From Podaxis mareebaensis (Eukaryota > Basidiomycota > Agaricomycetes > Agaricales > Agaricaceae), in NCBI GenBank assembly GCA_018524725.1, contig JAEUWP010000142.1, positions 36,096 through 100,095 on the forward strand: a stretch of 64,000 nucleotides of DNA. The letters are read 5' to 3'. The notes beneath the pieces are model-generated. The model was not told the DNA's origin. It worked only from the letters and a program-made list of their open reading frames with translations, and searched no databases. The translations under genes and the position numbers were made by a program. Each line of letters opens with the position of its first letter. Position 1 is the first letter of the stretch. This document shows, in pieces, positions 1-9,945 of this stretch.

Positions 1-1863
1 TCTGTAATTAGGGAGAGGGAGACCTCGAGAAGGTTTATCAGCGAGGTTGGACTCGGAGGAGACATATAATGGTGAGATCCAAATAGAATTTACACGAAGG
101 AGTGAAGTGATTCTTTGTAGGACTTTGTTGTGTTCAGGGTTATGGGACCAGCCTCCGTTTATTGCACCAATGACTGAAGTGTTATCTGACTTGATTTGGA
201 AATGGATATTAGTGTGTCCATGGTGTAAGGCATGATGAATACCACATTCAACTGCAATGATTTCAGCCCAACCAATTCGATGATGGGGATTTTCATTCCA
301 TCTTGGGCCAAGCTTCCATGACTCCCATTCACCATTGAAAACAACCCCTATTCCAAAAGATGTTGACGCATCTACCCAGAACTCGATTGCTGAAATTAGT
401 GGTGCTGGCGTAATTGAGGAACCACATGATGGTTTCGAGAGTTCTGTAATCCACCATTGTATATCCTCTTGGACGGTTGTGTTTGGTTGTCTTTGGCTGA
501 AGGGGAACTTTCCTTCAAAGGAGGCTGTAAAATGAGATATTGATGGGAGGTGGGAACGGCCATCTGGGAGGGCAAGTGAGCAATGAATGAGTGTTCCCAG
601 TACTGATTCAGCTTCTTTTCGTGATGAGGATGGTTGTGTAATCCAATTAGAAATTTTCATTAAGTAGCGTTGGGTTTTTTCAGGAGGGATTGACACAAAT
701 CAGAGGATGATGTTCCATAGGAAGCCAAGGTAACAAAAAATATGTGAAAAGGGGTGTGTTTTAGTGGATTTCCAGGGCCAGCCAAGGTGGTTGGCAAGTT
801 CGTCGATACAGTCAAGGTCGAAATGGTAGGAATAAGTGGGGGTCCCTGATGTTACAGTGATTGAACTGGGTGAATGGAACAGGACAAAATCATCTACCCA
901 GTTTTTGCACTCTGAGTTTGATGTCTTGCGAATTAGTGCTGTCATTGCATCAGCGAGACGGCCAAACACTCCCCCTGAGCTACTGGCACCAAATGGGGCA
1001 TTGTGATCGATGTAGAATGACTTATCCCATCCTACAACAAAGTGTGTTTGTTGACTGGGGGTAATCAGGCAGCAGCGGAAGGCTGTGTCGATGTCCATTG
1101 TTGCTGCTTGTGTACCCTCTGGTGCATCACAAACAATGTTGTAGATTTCGTTGAATGTCCCCCAATCACATGGGAAGAGGTCAGAATTTATTTTGGAGTT
1201 GACGGAGAGGTGGTTTGGGTCGTTTCGAGGGTATGAGAGGTCCTGAATGATACGAAACTCACCTGGTTTGTCTGATTTTGGAATGGTTCCAAGGGGGGAT
1301 GTCCAAAATGGGCTGATGAGGAATTCTAAACAAGATTTCGAGAATGGGCCAGAGTAGCAGCCAGCTGCACGTTCTTTAGCAATATGAGACTCAATGATGT
1401 CGGGATTATTAGTGGCAGAGGTGTGATTAGGTGGTGTGTAGGTATGTTGGATAAATGAATGAACACCCATGTCGAAGCCATTGCGGAGGCTTAAAGGAAT
1501 ATCTACAAAGGTATCATATAGTCCATGAGAAAGGAGTTCTCGTTCCCATCCTTCTGCAATGAGGGGTGTCACAATTGGGAGTAAATCAGATGGAGGTGCA
1601 CAATTGGGCACCATGGTCACCACCGCAGAGGGTACATGTATGTTTCCTGTGTCTGTATTTGACTCCGAAGTGGCACCCCAGCTTCCTGTTCCAATAGAAG
1701 CAGTAACTGTTGCTGTCTTTGTCTTTTCGTTGACCATCTTTTGGGTGTATTGTGAGAAGGCATGGTTTTCCATTGATAAGCTTTGTGGCCATGCATGTGT
1801 GGCTGTAATGGTGGCCAGATTTGTCTCTGCAGATGAGACATCGACCTGGGGGGTGTAACGCAT
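1..1863 (-). pseudogene. Reverse transcriptase-RNase H ORF with one in-frame TGA
   Basis: The RT part (1863-700, 387 aa) carries the motif A aspartate in TMDIDTAFRCC, the PFGASSSGGVFGRLADAM motif and the catalytic box WVDDFVLF. The frame stops at TGA 700-702 right after GFLWNIIL, but continues without a shift into an RNase H-like domain. That domain has WVDASTSFGIGVVFNGEW, GWAEIIAVECG, KSDNTSVIGA and ESNLADKPSRG, which supply the expected Asp/Glu/Asp/Asp residues. The open frame reaches base 1, so the 3' part of the element is missing. The single nonsense codon splits two domains that are otherwise well preserved, which points to fairly recent inactivation. Confidence 0.85.
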
Positions 1864-2815
1864 TGTTCCGAAAGGACTTCATTGGGTTATTGTTGTGGTT
1901 GGAGGATGAGGGACAAGGAGTGTTGGGGCCAGTTTTACTGGCTGCGGACATGCGAGCAGTGATACTGTTCATGATGCGGGTCTCTGTTGCTCAGGCTTCA
2001 ACAAGAGCCCAGAGGGACTTGCTGAAGATCCGGGGGTCAATCCCTTTGTGAATGGATTGTTTTCTCAATTCTATGTCATATAGGTGCCAGGAGTCCCACT
2101 TGGAGGCGCATGTGGGATTGTTTAAAATGAATTCATAATGCGATTTCCATGGTAGATACAAATCAGGAAGATGGTCTTGGAGGAGTGTTAATAGGTGCGA
2201 CCATGCCTGTTGCCATTTGTCAAATGAGATTTTGTACTCTTCTTCATCAGGTAATGTCTTCTCGACTGCTACGAACTGGCCTGTGGTGGTATCGATCGAA
2301 TACCAATCTTGGAGGGCCTGGGTATCATTGCCTATAGCGCAGTAGCAGTCAGTTAGAAAGGTGAGGGGAACGTGTGATGACCAGTTTCCTGACTGGAATT
2401 TTCGGTGAACAGATTCTGGGATTAGAAAAGGGAGTGCATCCCCTTCCATCCCTGGAATGATACTTGGGTGTCCTTTTCATGCTACAGGTGGTGGCGAGAG
2501 GTTAACGGATGAATCGGCACCTTGTAGATTGAAGGGGTCTGGGATGAACGGTGGTCCTAATGGAATGCATAGGTCAATAACATGCTTCCCTGATATGGTA
2601 GCAATGATAATGATGTTGTTTATAATAATGGGTATTGCCCTTTGTGATGTTGGAAAAAATTGGGTATGTCCCATGAGGATGGTAATGATGTGTAATGGGC
2701 ATAATGGTGGTGGTGTGTTGACATGGCAAGCCATCGTCAACGGGTGATCGTCATCAGCTATCTCAAGCATGATGACAGAGGAGGGGTCATGGTCAGGAAT
2801 ATAATAGGGGAGCAC
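1586..2815 (-). pseudogene. Retroelement gag-like region with zinc-binding segment, broken by two TGA codons
   Basis: One reading frame runs from 2815 to 1586 and is broken by TGA at 2477-2479 and 1991-1993. The middle part (2449-1994) is acidic and rich in Trp and Tyr, as in capsid-like regions. The last part (1972-1586) contains a C-x4-H spaced Cys/His cluster (around CHFGVKYRHRKHTC followed by CTLCGGDHGAQLC), typical of the nucleic-acid-binding knuckle found just upstream of reverse transcriptase in these elements. The RT frame overlaps its end (1586-1863), which fits a two-frame gag/pol layout. Presumed inactive. Confidence 0.6.
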
Positions 2816-3267
2816 TCACTGAGTATTGAAGCAGGTGATGGGGGACATTGTTCTTCTGCCTGTGGTTGTTCTCTTTGGTCATCATTTTGGCCGTCAACTC
2901 TGTTTGGTGGGGTTAAGGGTCTCTGAATTTGTTGTATATCCAGGAATGGAGAGGGGCATAGTAGGTCTGCCAGGGTGTGTCTCGAAGAGGCTGGTGAAGG
3001 TGGACGTGGGACGATTCTGTCTTGGGGACGCTGGGCAGCTCGACCCCTATGTTCTGGGAATAGCCTGTTGTAGTGTGGGTCATTTCGCAGGCCAGGGTGG
3101 GCTTCGAAATGTCTCTTAATTTTGCGTCTGAGCTCCACGACTGTTGCTTGGCCAAGATCCCCTTGGGGAATGTTAAGTTCTGCTGCGATGAACTCGAGTT
3201 GATGCTTTCGTAGTTGGGATGCTGGGATGTTTGGGGGACGCTGATTTTCTTGAGCTTGTCTCGGCAT
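2758..3267 (-). pseudogene. Retroelement ORF1, SAP-like N-terminal part
   Basis: The ORF is 169 aa from an ATG. Residues of about 15-55 form an amphipathic helix-loop-helix (pattern LRKHQLEFIAAELNIP then LRRKIKRHF) that resembles a SAP or SAP-like DNA-binding fold. A Pro/Arg/Gln-rich tail follows. The ORF ends by a frame change around 2800: the next retroelement sequence, from 2815 downwards, is in another frame. I infer that a single intact element would have continued into the gag-like region. The SAP assignment rests on pattern only. Confidence 0.5.
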
Positions 3268-3437
3268 TTTCAGGTAACAAAGGGCACAAAATTATTATGA
3301 AGAGAAAGAAAAGAGTGGGGAATTTGTCTAGGACGCTGTCAGCAAGGGATTTGAAAAAGGGGGTAGACGAAGAAAGGGAGTATGACTATTTTACGGAATC
3401 TAATACCTGTGACAGTCACGTTTGGGCACGAGAAATT

Positions 3438-3464
3438 GCACCTGGCGAAGAATGAGCCAGGTGC
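3438..3464. repeat. Perfect 9-bp inverted repeat with 9-nt loop
   Basis: The arms GCACCTGGC (3438-3446) and GCCAGGTGC (3456-3464) are exact complements around the loop GAAGAATGA. It lies about 170 bp upstream of the retroelement ORF1 start. It may be part of the element's untranslated or terminal region, or a chance hairpin. Confidence 0.4.
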
Positions 3465-4050
3465 GGCACTTTATGTGTTTTTCTTTGGCCATAAACTGAG
3501 AGTAAAGCCAGAAGCTGCCCCTCATTCGAGGTACTAATGATAGCAGACAAAATGGACCCTATCAGACCCTTCCTGGCTCGGAACCGAACTTTCATTTTCG
3601 GTTTTGGTCCGCCTTGCTGCACGTCACATTAAGTTTTGGCACGAATGATACTAATCTAAAGAGCCACTAGTCAAGAGCCCCTTGTCCAGGAGTAGGTGTA
3701 AACATGCAATTCTTTATAAACGGAGACCGCCCAATGAAAACCATTCGGCTTTTGTTCAGCTTTATACCCATGCTTCGTGCTCTGTTCATAGCTGTTGAAG
3801 GCTCTCTGATCACGCTTACATCCAGCGAGAATTGACTTCCAAACTACAATTGGGCGGTAGGTGCAATCATCACAAGTGACTCAGGTCATATTTTTGGGTC
3901 TCACTATAAAGTTGATAGATCGGCAGACAGTTTCCAAGTTCTAACAGGCGGTTATAGCTACGGGCGTGATTCCATGTTGAACCCCTACCTGCGGCTTTAG
4001 CGATCGGGGATTAGCACTAACCATATAAGTGAATACGTCATAATGCAGGA
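3465..4050. other. Intergenic, no gene seen
   Basis: This stretch separates the retroelement from the first secreted-protein gene. No convincing coding frame, RNA or repeat was found. The 5' limit of the retroelement may lie in its left part. Confidence 0.5.
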
Positions 4051-4060
4051 TATATAAAGG
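4051..4060 (+). promoter_or_regulatory. TATA box of secreted protein gene 1
   Basis: TATATAAAGG lies about 200 bp before the ATG at 4257. A likely 5'-UTR intron in between (roughly 4148-4213, acceptor TTTCAG) accounts for the long leader. The same TATA-plus-leader layout precedes the four sister genes. Confidence 0.6.
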
Positions 4061-4256
4061 CCATAAGCTGCCTACATACATGGTGCAGCAAATTCGATAG
4101 GCCCCTTCTGCACAACATCCATCCGCTCTGTGTCTTATCAAGTCCCAGTGAGACTCCATCTATCTATTTACTTCCGATATGGGATTTGATTAACCTGCCA
4201 GTGTTTCTTTCAGCGGTCTCAGGCGAAAATCTCTCGTACCCTTGACTAAACCGGTC

Positions 4257-4622
4257 ATGAGAGCTCTCTCTATACCCAAGGTCATCTTTATGCGTTTCTT
4301 GTTGATGGTCGCGGTGGCTCGCATGTCTATGCAATCGCCAATAGGAGACACTGGATTAGCCCATCGGGGTGGCTCCCGCAGTATGTGCTGGCGAAAGTGT
4401 GGTCCCTGGGGACCGCATCACGGGGGAGGTGGCACAGGTTATGGAGGGGGTGGTAACGATCCAGCAGATGGAGGTAACGTTGGAAGTACCAATGAAGTAG
4501 TGAGCGGAAGCAATACAGATATTCCGAGTAGGGGAGGAAGTGGAGGCTGGGGAACCTCCAGTCTATGTCCTGCGGGTCAGAGACCAGTTGATGTTGACGC
4601 CTGCACCACGTGTTGCCGCTGA
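4257..4622 (+). CDS. Small secreted cysteine-rich protein 1 (split six-Cys module, Gly-rich insert)
   Basis: The product is 121 aa. I chose the ATG at 4257 because it aligns with the start of the sister gene at 5483; the open frame extends upstream only through non-ATG codons. Residues 1-25 form a hydrophobic signal peptide. The mature part has a CWRKCGPW box, then about 65 residues rich in Gly, Ser and Asn, then CPAGQRPVDVDACTTCCR at the C-terminus. The six cysteines follow C-x3-C-x(long)-C-x11-C-x2-C-C. The last three spacings equal those of the multi-module genes at 6467, 8445 and 9946, so I read this as one module split by a Gly-rich insert. Function is unknown; a secreted effector-like or inhibitor-like role is inference. 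Confidence 0.75.
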   Translation: MRALSIPKVIFMRFLLMVAVARMSMQSPIGDTGLAHRGGSRSMCWRKCGPWGPHHGGGGTGYGGGGNDPADGGNVGSTNEVVSGSNTDIPSRGGSGGWGTSSLCPAGQRPVDVDACTTCCR

Positions 4623-5291
4623 TTCACAGCACTCAGTATCGTTGACATTTAGCATGGACTTTGGTGTTTTTTATTTATTTGTCTGTACATCTCGTATAAT
4701 GGACTTGGTCCAGGGATCCTCCATAGATAGTAACCATTGAGATGAAATTACCTCAACTTGTCAGAAGATCGCGAGTCTTATTGAATCGGCTCAATGATCA
4801 ATGCATCATTCAACGCCCATAACATGAAACGAGTCATAAATATAAGCACCTGGACTACCATTTTACAAAAGCTCGTAATATACCTGGTTGTGGCCTTGTT
4901 GCAGAGAGCCCCTGGTGGCCTTAATAGTGGCGCAAAGAGCTAGGACCCCACACTCAGGAATAAGTGCGAACGGGCTCTTCTTCCCGGAGGATCGATTAGC
5001 TGGGAGACTGATAAGTTATGTGCATTGCTCTAAGCTGACGAGGATGCGGGACTGTTTCAGCTGCCAGGACACCCGGTGAGGAAGAACTCCAAGCCATTAT
5101 AACTATATTGTCATAGTGCCTCGCGGCCCACCTTTCGTGCCTCATCAGTTTGATAATGGTTGGTTGACGTTTCTTAGATGAACCACAGCTTTGACCGTAG
5201 TCGTACGTTGCAATATCGATCAATGGTGACCGTTTCAATTAAGTATCTTTCCTAACGTCAGCGCCAGCCGCATCAGCTACGTCGCAATATG

Positions 5292-5300
5292 TATATAAGG
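5292..5300 (+). promoter_or_regulatory. TATA box of secreted protein gene 2
   Basis: TATATAAGG lies about 190 bp before the ATG at 5483. A probable 5'-UTR intron follows (5366-5436: donor GTGAGC, acceptor TTACAG). Confidence 0.6.
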
Positions 5301-5482
5301 CTGGTGTACTTCTTCCACCAGGGTACTCATTCCACGTTGCATCTTCGTCACCACCCATACCCGAGGTGAGCTCTCCTGCTTTCTCTTTTTCGATCAACCA
5401 GGACACGGGAAACTGACACTGTCCTAGTTATTACAGGTCAAGTTATTTTATCCTCATTCCACTAGACCATTCCCTTGCAGAA

Positions 5483-5815
5483 ATGAAAATCGTTGCTATA
5501 TCTAAGGCCGTCTTTGTGAACTTCATGCTGGTGGTCATGATAGCCCATGTATCGGTGCAGACTCCGATTCGGGCCACTTTAAGGATACGCGGCGGTTCCT
5601 CTGGTGGAATGTGCTGGAGAAAGTGTGGCCCTTGGCAGGATCCTGGCGGAGGTGATAGTGGCAATGAAGGAGACGGAGGAAACACGGGAAGTGGGGATAC
5701 AGGAGGGGATACTACCACTGGGAGTGCGGCTGGTCAGGGACCTCCGTTCGGTTTCAGATGTCCACCGGGTCAGAGTCTCGTCGATGTTGATGCTTGTACA
5801 ACCTGTTGTCGTTGA
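5483..5815 (+). CDS. Small secreted cysteine-rich protein 2 (split six-Cys module)
   Basis: The product is 110 aa and paralogous to the gene at 4257: the signal peptides align, the GGMCWRKCGPW box is nearly identical, and the C-terminus is CPPGQSLVDVDACTTCCR. The insert between the two cysteine clusters is about 50 residues of Gly, Asp, Ser and Thr. The two conserved ends around a freely varying low-complexity middle suggest that the ends fold together through disulfides and the insert loops out (inference). The ATG lies just after a likely 5'-UTR intron. No family name recognised. Confidence 0.75.
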   Translation: MKIVAISKAVFVNFMLVVMIAHVSVQTPIRATLRIRGGSSGGMCWRKCGPWQDPGGGDSGNEGDGGNTGSGDTGGDTTTGSAAGQGPPFGFRCPPGQSLVDVDACTTCCR

Positions 5816-6336
5816 AGGGAGCCTTTCATGTCAACAAGCCGCTCGGCCTTTAAAGTTCAATTCTACCCATGCACAGAACTCAAACTCTAGTCACAATACA
5901 TGTAGGGCGTCGAACACTCCCGAGCATAATGTTCAGATAGATTAGTAATAGGGGCTTAGGGCTGTATACCGCGTATAAATCCTCCGTCCCGGATTATGAG
6001 AGCGATCGTAGTCACTGGAGCATGGAGAGGATGTACTGTCGCGCTCGAAAGCTTGGCAATTTTCATATGTCGGGTTGACAGACATCACCGCGGCAAGGCA
6101 TTTAGAATTCGGACGAAGTTCCGCTTGTATCTGCTACACAGCCATACAGGTCCCTTCAATATGATCGATGTCAGAACGGCCCACCATTACCGTAAACAAG
6201 ACTCTGGCCCATCCAAAGGGAAGTTGGGAAGGGCTTTGAAGTGCCGTGTTCGTGCTGTAACAATGTATTTAGTGTCAACAATACAAAGCAAGCTAAAGGA
6301 TGTCTGACATATCCAGGCACTAGATCTCGCGCTACT

Positions 6337-6344
6337 TATAAAAG
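6337..6344 (+). promoter_or_regulatory. TATA box of secreted protein gene 3
   Basis: TATAAAAG lies 123 bp before the ATG at 6467. Confidence 0.6.
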
Positions 6345-6466
6345 GGAGCCTGTTCGAAATTTCTGTCAAACACGGAACACCCTTCCCTACGTCTACTTTC
6401 GTGCACAGGTGTGTTGTTTGTTTAGTACGCTTAAGAAACACACTCATAACAAGTTCGGGATACAAG

Positions 6467-6895
6467 ATGAAGTCCCTGTTTGCTTCCGTTCTCCTTGCTG
6501 CTATCGCTGTTAGCGCTCTCCCCAATCCCCAGGATATCGTTTGCACTGCAGTCTGCCGCGAGGTCAAACCTATATGTCCCGCGGGGCAAGAAGCGAGTGG
6601 CTCTGAGGGCTGTTGGGGTTGTTGTCAGCCCATTAAACCGCCGACCATGTGCACGGACGTTTGCCGTGTTATAAAGCCGGTTTGTCCTGTTGGCCAAGCG
6701 CCCACTGGCAGTAAAGGCTGCTGGGGCTGCTGCCGGCCTATTCGTACAATTACCAAGATCTCACCAATACCCAAACCCACTCCGAGACCTTGCCTCACCG
6801 TTTGCCTCATAGAAAAGCCCGTGTGTCCCCTCGGAGAGGCCGCTACTGGAAGCGAGGGTTGCTGGGGTTGTTGTCAGCCAATTGGCACGTTCTAA
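6467..6895 (+). CDS. Small secreted protein 3 with three six-Cys modules
   Basis: The product is 142 aa. The ATG at 6467 begins a clear signal peptide (MKSLFASVLLAAIAVSALP); the frame is open further upstream but would bury it. Three modules follow, at about residues 26-55, 61-90 and 107-136. Each is C-x3-C-x6-C-x11-C-x2-C-C and ends in GCWGCC, with KP-(I/V)-CP before the third cysteine. A short Thr/Pro linker separates modules 2 and 3. There are 18 cysteines in all. The spacing resembles potato type II proteinase inhibitors, which have eight cysteines per unit; here the last two are absent. A secreted inhibitor or effector is plausible but unproven. Confidence 0.8.
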   Translation: MKSLFASVLLAAIAVSALPNPQDIVCTAVCREVKPICPAGQEASGSEGCWGCCQPIKPPTMCTDVCRVIKPVCPVGQAPTGSKGCWGCCRPIRTITKISPIPKPTPRPCLTVCLIEKPVCPLGEAATGSEGCWGCCQPIGTF

Positions 6896-8321
6896 GTGTT
6901 GTGGAACCGGTTCAGGGGAGTAACTCCATGGGTGGATAGGATAAAAGCGTTTGGGTTATTGAATTGATGGCTCCTTGAAGTTATTATGTATATCTCGCAT
7001 CGTTGTACATATTACCTCAGTTGTTTCAAAAACGCGAAGGAGGGGCCTTTTCTATTTAAGGAGGTTTGTCGTCTCGGATTTATCGTAAGGGGAATGCCAA
7101 GGTCGAGAAGATGACTGGCCGGGGAGTCTGCTGTTCGTAGCTCGACGGGGTCAGGGCATGGGACTGGGATTAATCTGTGAAGGTAGGACACAGGCTCGAA
7201 GCTTTGAAAGGTGACACCCCTTGCGAACTCGTCGGTGAGCCACGTGACCCGTTCCTCGTAGTTGTCCGACCTCACCGCCTGAAGTCTTGGGCACTCACGG
7301 CCCATCCCCCTCCTCCTCAACACACATGGCCGGTGTTCCGCCTACAGTCTTACTCACTCGCTCCTATCCTATTTGGCCCCCCGGGGCGAGATCATATAAC
7401 AACCTCGTCCGTGTTAACGTAACAAGAGTTGACGCCTCCGGACAGCTTTTGTGGTAGGCGCGAAGGACGGTGATCAACAACACGAAACATCCTGTCAAGT
7501 CTTAACTCAAGGCTGTATTATTTTTGTCTTCGGAATCCAGGTTTGTGGATCTGCCATCATCCCATTATTCCTGGGCTCTTCGACAAGTGGGTCGAGAACC
7601 GGTTCAAAGTCTAGTTTTGATTGCACGGGAAGTAAATGGAGGCTAGCTGAGGGCCAGACCGGGAAGCTAGAAGACCACAAAGCGCCAAGATGCCACCCAA
7701 ATGCCAGAGGGACAGTCAACCACAAGGCAAAAAAACATGTATTGGGCTCTCACGTGCAAGTCAGTGGTTTGCGCAAGCCCTGCTGTCATTCATTCTTACT
7801 GTGATCTTACGAATCTGTTCTCTAGGATGTAGTTGACTGCAACATTCCAGATTTCACCAACTCTTACCCTCCTCACTTCATCCATGATAGTTATGGCTAC
7901 ATGATCATTGAAGAAATGTACTTCGTAGTCGGCGATTAGTGCGTCTTAATGGTCTATGTTTTTCTGCGTCGATCCTCTGTTCAGCATGAATACACAGAAC
8001 TATGCTAGGAACAATCATCACGATCACCTCGGCCAACGCCTCAGTTCGAGTTAGATGGCCCTGTAACTGACGGTCAATTTAACCACTTCCTGAGCCTCCC
8101 GTCCTCCCCCCGGTATTTTGTTCTAGCCAGGTCGTAGCTGGGTTAGCCAGAATGTAACCTGTTCTAACCTATGAGATGCCCTGAGCAGTCTTGGGTTGTA
8201 TCCATTGACAAAGGGAGAGATACGGAATCAGGAGGGCGATCAGCCACTGTCCACATTGTTACGGCTGAGCGGAGATACGATGGAGAACGCCGTTGTATAA
8301 CTGAAGGTCACTTTTGTAGAG
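6896..8321. other. Intergenic, 1.4 kb, no gene seen
   Basis: This lies between secreted protein genes 3 and 4. Short frames on both strands (for example 7451-7804 plus) have no recognisable domain, splice pattern or signal peptide. Nothing further is supported. Confidence 0.5.
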
Positions 8322-8329
8322 TATAAAAG
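8322..8329 (+). promoter_or_regulatory. TATA box of secreted protein gene 4
   Basis: TATAAAAG lies 116 bp before the ATG at 8445. A clean 48-nt 5'-UTR intron follows (8381-8428, GTGAGT to TCTTAG). Confidence 0.65.
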
Positions 8330-8444
8330 TGTCACACTCCCTACACCCCAGGCCTCATCCTCTTTGTGCGCGTTGCTCTGGTGAGTCAACATCCACGAGC
8401 ACGAAACGCATTCTCATAGTTCTCTTAGCACAGCTCTTGAAAAG

Positions 8445-8855
8445 ATGAAACTCCCGCTTGTCTCAATGCTTGCCGTCGCAGTCGGTGTCAGTGCTATCCC
8501 CAGCCCCCAAACAATGTGCGCTGCCTACTGCCGCCCTGAAAAACCAGTTTGCCCAGACGGGCAGGCCCCAACCGGCAGCGAGGGATGCTGGGGTTGTTGC
8601 CAGCCCATTCGACCCTGCCTCGCCATTTGCGCCTTAGAGAAACCAGTCTGTCCAATTGGTGAGGCACCAACCGGCACTGAAGGTTGTTGGGGCTGCTGCC
8701 AGCCTCTCCCTACAACGACCAAGATCACCGTGTCCCCCACCCCAACACCTTGCCTCGCAGTTTGTCTCAAAGTAAAGCCGATCTGTCCTCTAGGTCAGGC
8801 GCCGACTGGAAGCGAGGGATGTTGGGGATGTTGCCAGCCCATTAATGCTATTTGA
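8445..8855 (+). CDS. Small secreted protein 4 with three six-Cys modules
   Basis: The product is 136 aa and the closest sister of the gene at 6467: same signal peptide type (MKLPLVSMLAVAVGVSAIP), three modules and similar linkers. Every module keeps C-x3-C-x6-C-x11-C-x2-C-C and ends in GCWGCCQP. Modules 1 and 2 are nearly adjacent; a Thr/Pro-rich linker precedes module 3. The modules are more alike within this gene than a random cysteine-rich protein would be, which fits internal duplication before or during gene duplication. The ATG follows a short 5'-UTR intron. Function unknown. Confidence 0.8.
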   Translation: MKLPLVSMLAVAVGVSAIPSPQTMCAAYCRPEKPVCPDGQAPTGSEGCWGCCQPIRPCLAICALEKPVCPIGEAPTGTEGCWGCCQPLPTTTKITVSPTPTPCLAVCLKVKPICPLGQAPTGSEGCWGCCQPINAI

Positions 8856-9745
8856 GGGTTGCTGAAGGATGTGTTGCAGCCGATACTTCTCTGCGTAGTT
8901 ACATGCACATATTGTCCTGTTCGACATTCTAGCAATCCGCCTTGTTTCCCTCGAATGATCAAACAGGTTGTTTCCCGATACGGACTGCAGGCTCAAGCTG
9001 AGGACAAGCCGCACTATGAATATGGCCATTATCAAAATCAAAAAGCCCCGAGACAGAAGGAATCTGGCCAGGAACCATCTGATGATTGAAATCATTCAAC
9101 GTCAATGTCACTTCGGCCCGGGCAAAAGTAGCCAACCCTGCTGATTTGTGCGCCCGCCATCTCTGTCTAAGTGGATAAGGTGGCCATGAAAAACAATAGT
9201 CCTCATATAACTTCCTTCATGGAGTTCGCCCCCTGCATGAATTGCTCAAGGTCCGAAGTGTGGGGTACGTATGAAAGCGGATAATTGAGCTCATGTATGA
9301 TTTACCTTGGTCTAGTCCGTCAGGATACATCGCCCATGTCACTGGTCAATACTAACATGTCCTCAATTCACCGTCTTGGCGAGCGGAAAATTCTATCATA
9401 TTCCCCCTGGAAGCTTCCGAATCGAAGGTTATCGTACCTATGGCTTAGAGACATCACGAGCCGATAATTTGGCAAATTCAGAGCCTGTCTTCCAAGTTTT
9501 TTATTTAATCTTATTTAATAAGACACTTTCTAGTCGTCGAGTATCAATCTTTCCGGATCTTTCCCCAGCATTCCTTGTCTTGGCTGGTGTCATCTGCCCA
9601 CAATTGTGTCATATCCCTAGGTACCAAAAATCATGCTATGAACACCGTCTCTTCGGTGGAAAAAAGGGTACACTTCTTTTCTCAAGTAGACCTACCATCC
9701 AGGCTGGGCGTGGAAGATAGATTCTTATCTGTATTACCGGTGGGG
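8856..9745. other. Intergenic, 0.9 kb, no gene seen
   Basis: This lies between secreted protein genes 4 and 5. Several frames of about 60-114 aa exist, but none has a recognisable domain or signal peptide. Confidence 0.5.
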
Positions 9746-9753
9746 TATAAAAT
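9746..9753 (+). promoter_or_regulatory. TATA box of secreted protein gene 5
   Basis: TATAAAAT is followed by a likely 139-nt 5'-UTR intron (9804-9942, GTGAGT to CCCCAG) that ends three bases before the chosen ATG. Confidence 0.55.
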
Positions 9754-9945
9754 GTCAAAACTGATAGTTGAGGTTCCGTAAACGAGCGCCTTCTTTACTT
9801 TGAGTGAGTCTTCCATGTCGTACCAAGGCTTCATCAATTACACTAACTTCCACATTCGATAGTTCGTAACCCCATACACTGTGTAAGCCCATCAGGAGGC
9901 ATGGAGCACCCGCACACATGCTCAAACGTTTTGTCTCCCCAGGTC

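Larger units (their letters stand above)
1..3267 (-). mobile_element. Decayed DIRS-like retroelement, truncated by the window edge
   Basis: Read on the minus strand from about 3267 leftwards, the order is a SAP-like N-terminal ORF, a gag-like region ending in a Cys/His zinc-binding segment, a reverse transcriptase and an RNase H domain that runs off base 1. This order, the WVDD catalytic box and the RNase H sequence fit the DIRS-like elements common in basidiomycete genomes. The tyrosine recombinase that would confirm a DIRS element would lie left of the window. The copy is damaged: a frame change near 2800 and in-frame TGA codons at 2477-2479, 1991-1993 and 700-702. Terminal repeats were not identified. 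Confidence 0.75.

Noticed and set aside
7451..7804. A 117-aa plus-strand frame with several cysteines
   Set aside because: It has no signal peptide and no match to the six-cysteine spacing of the neighbouring genes.
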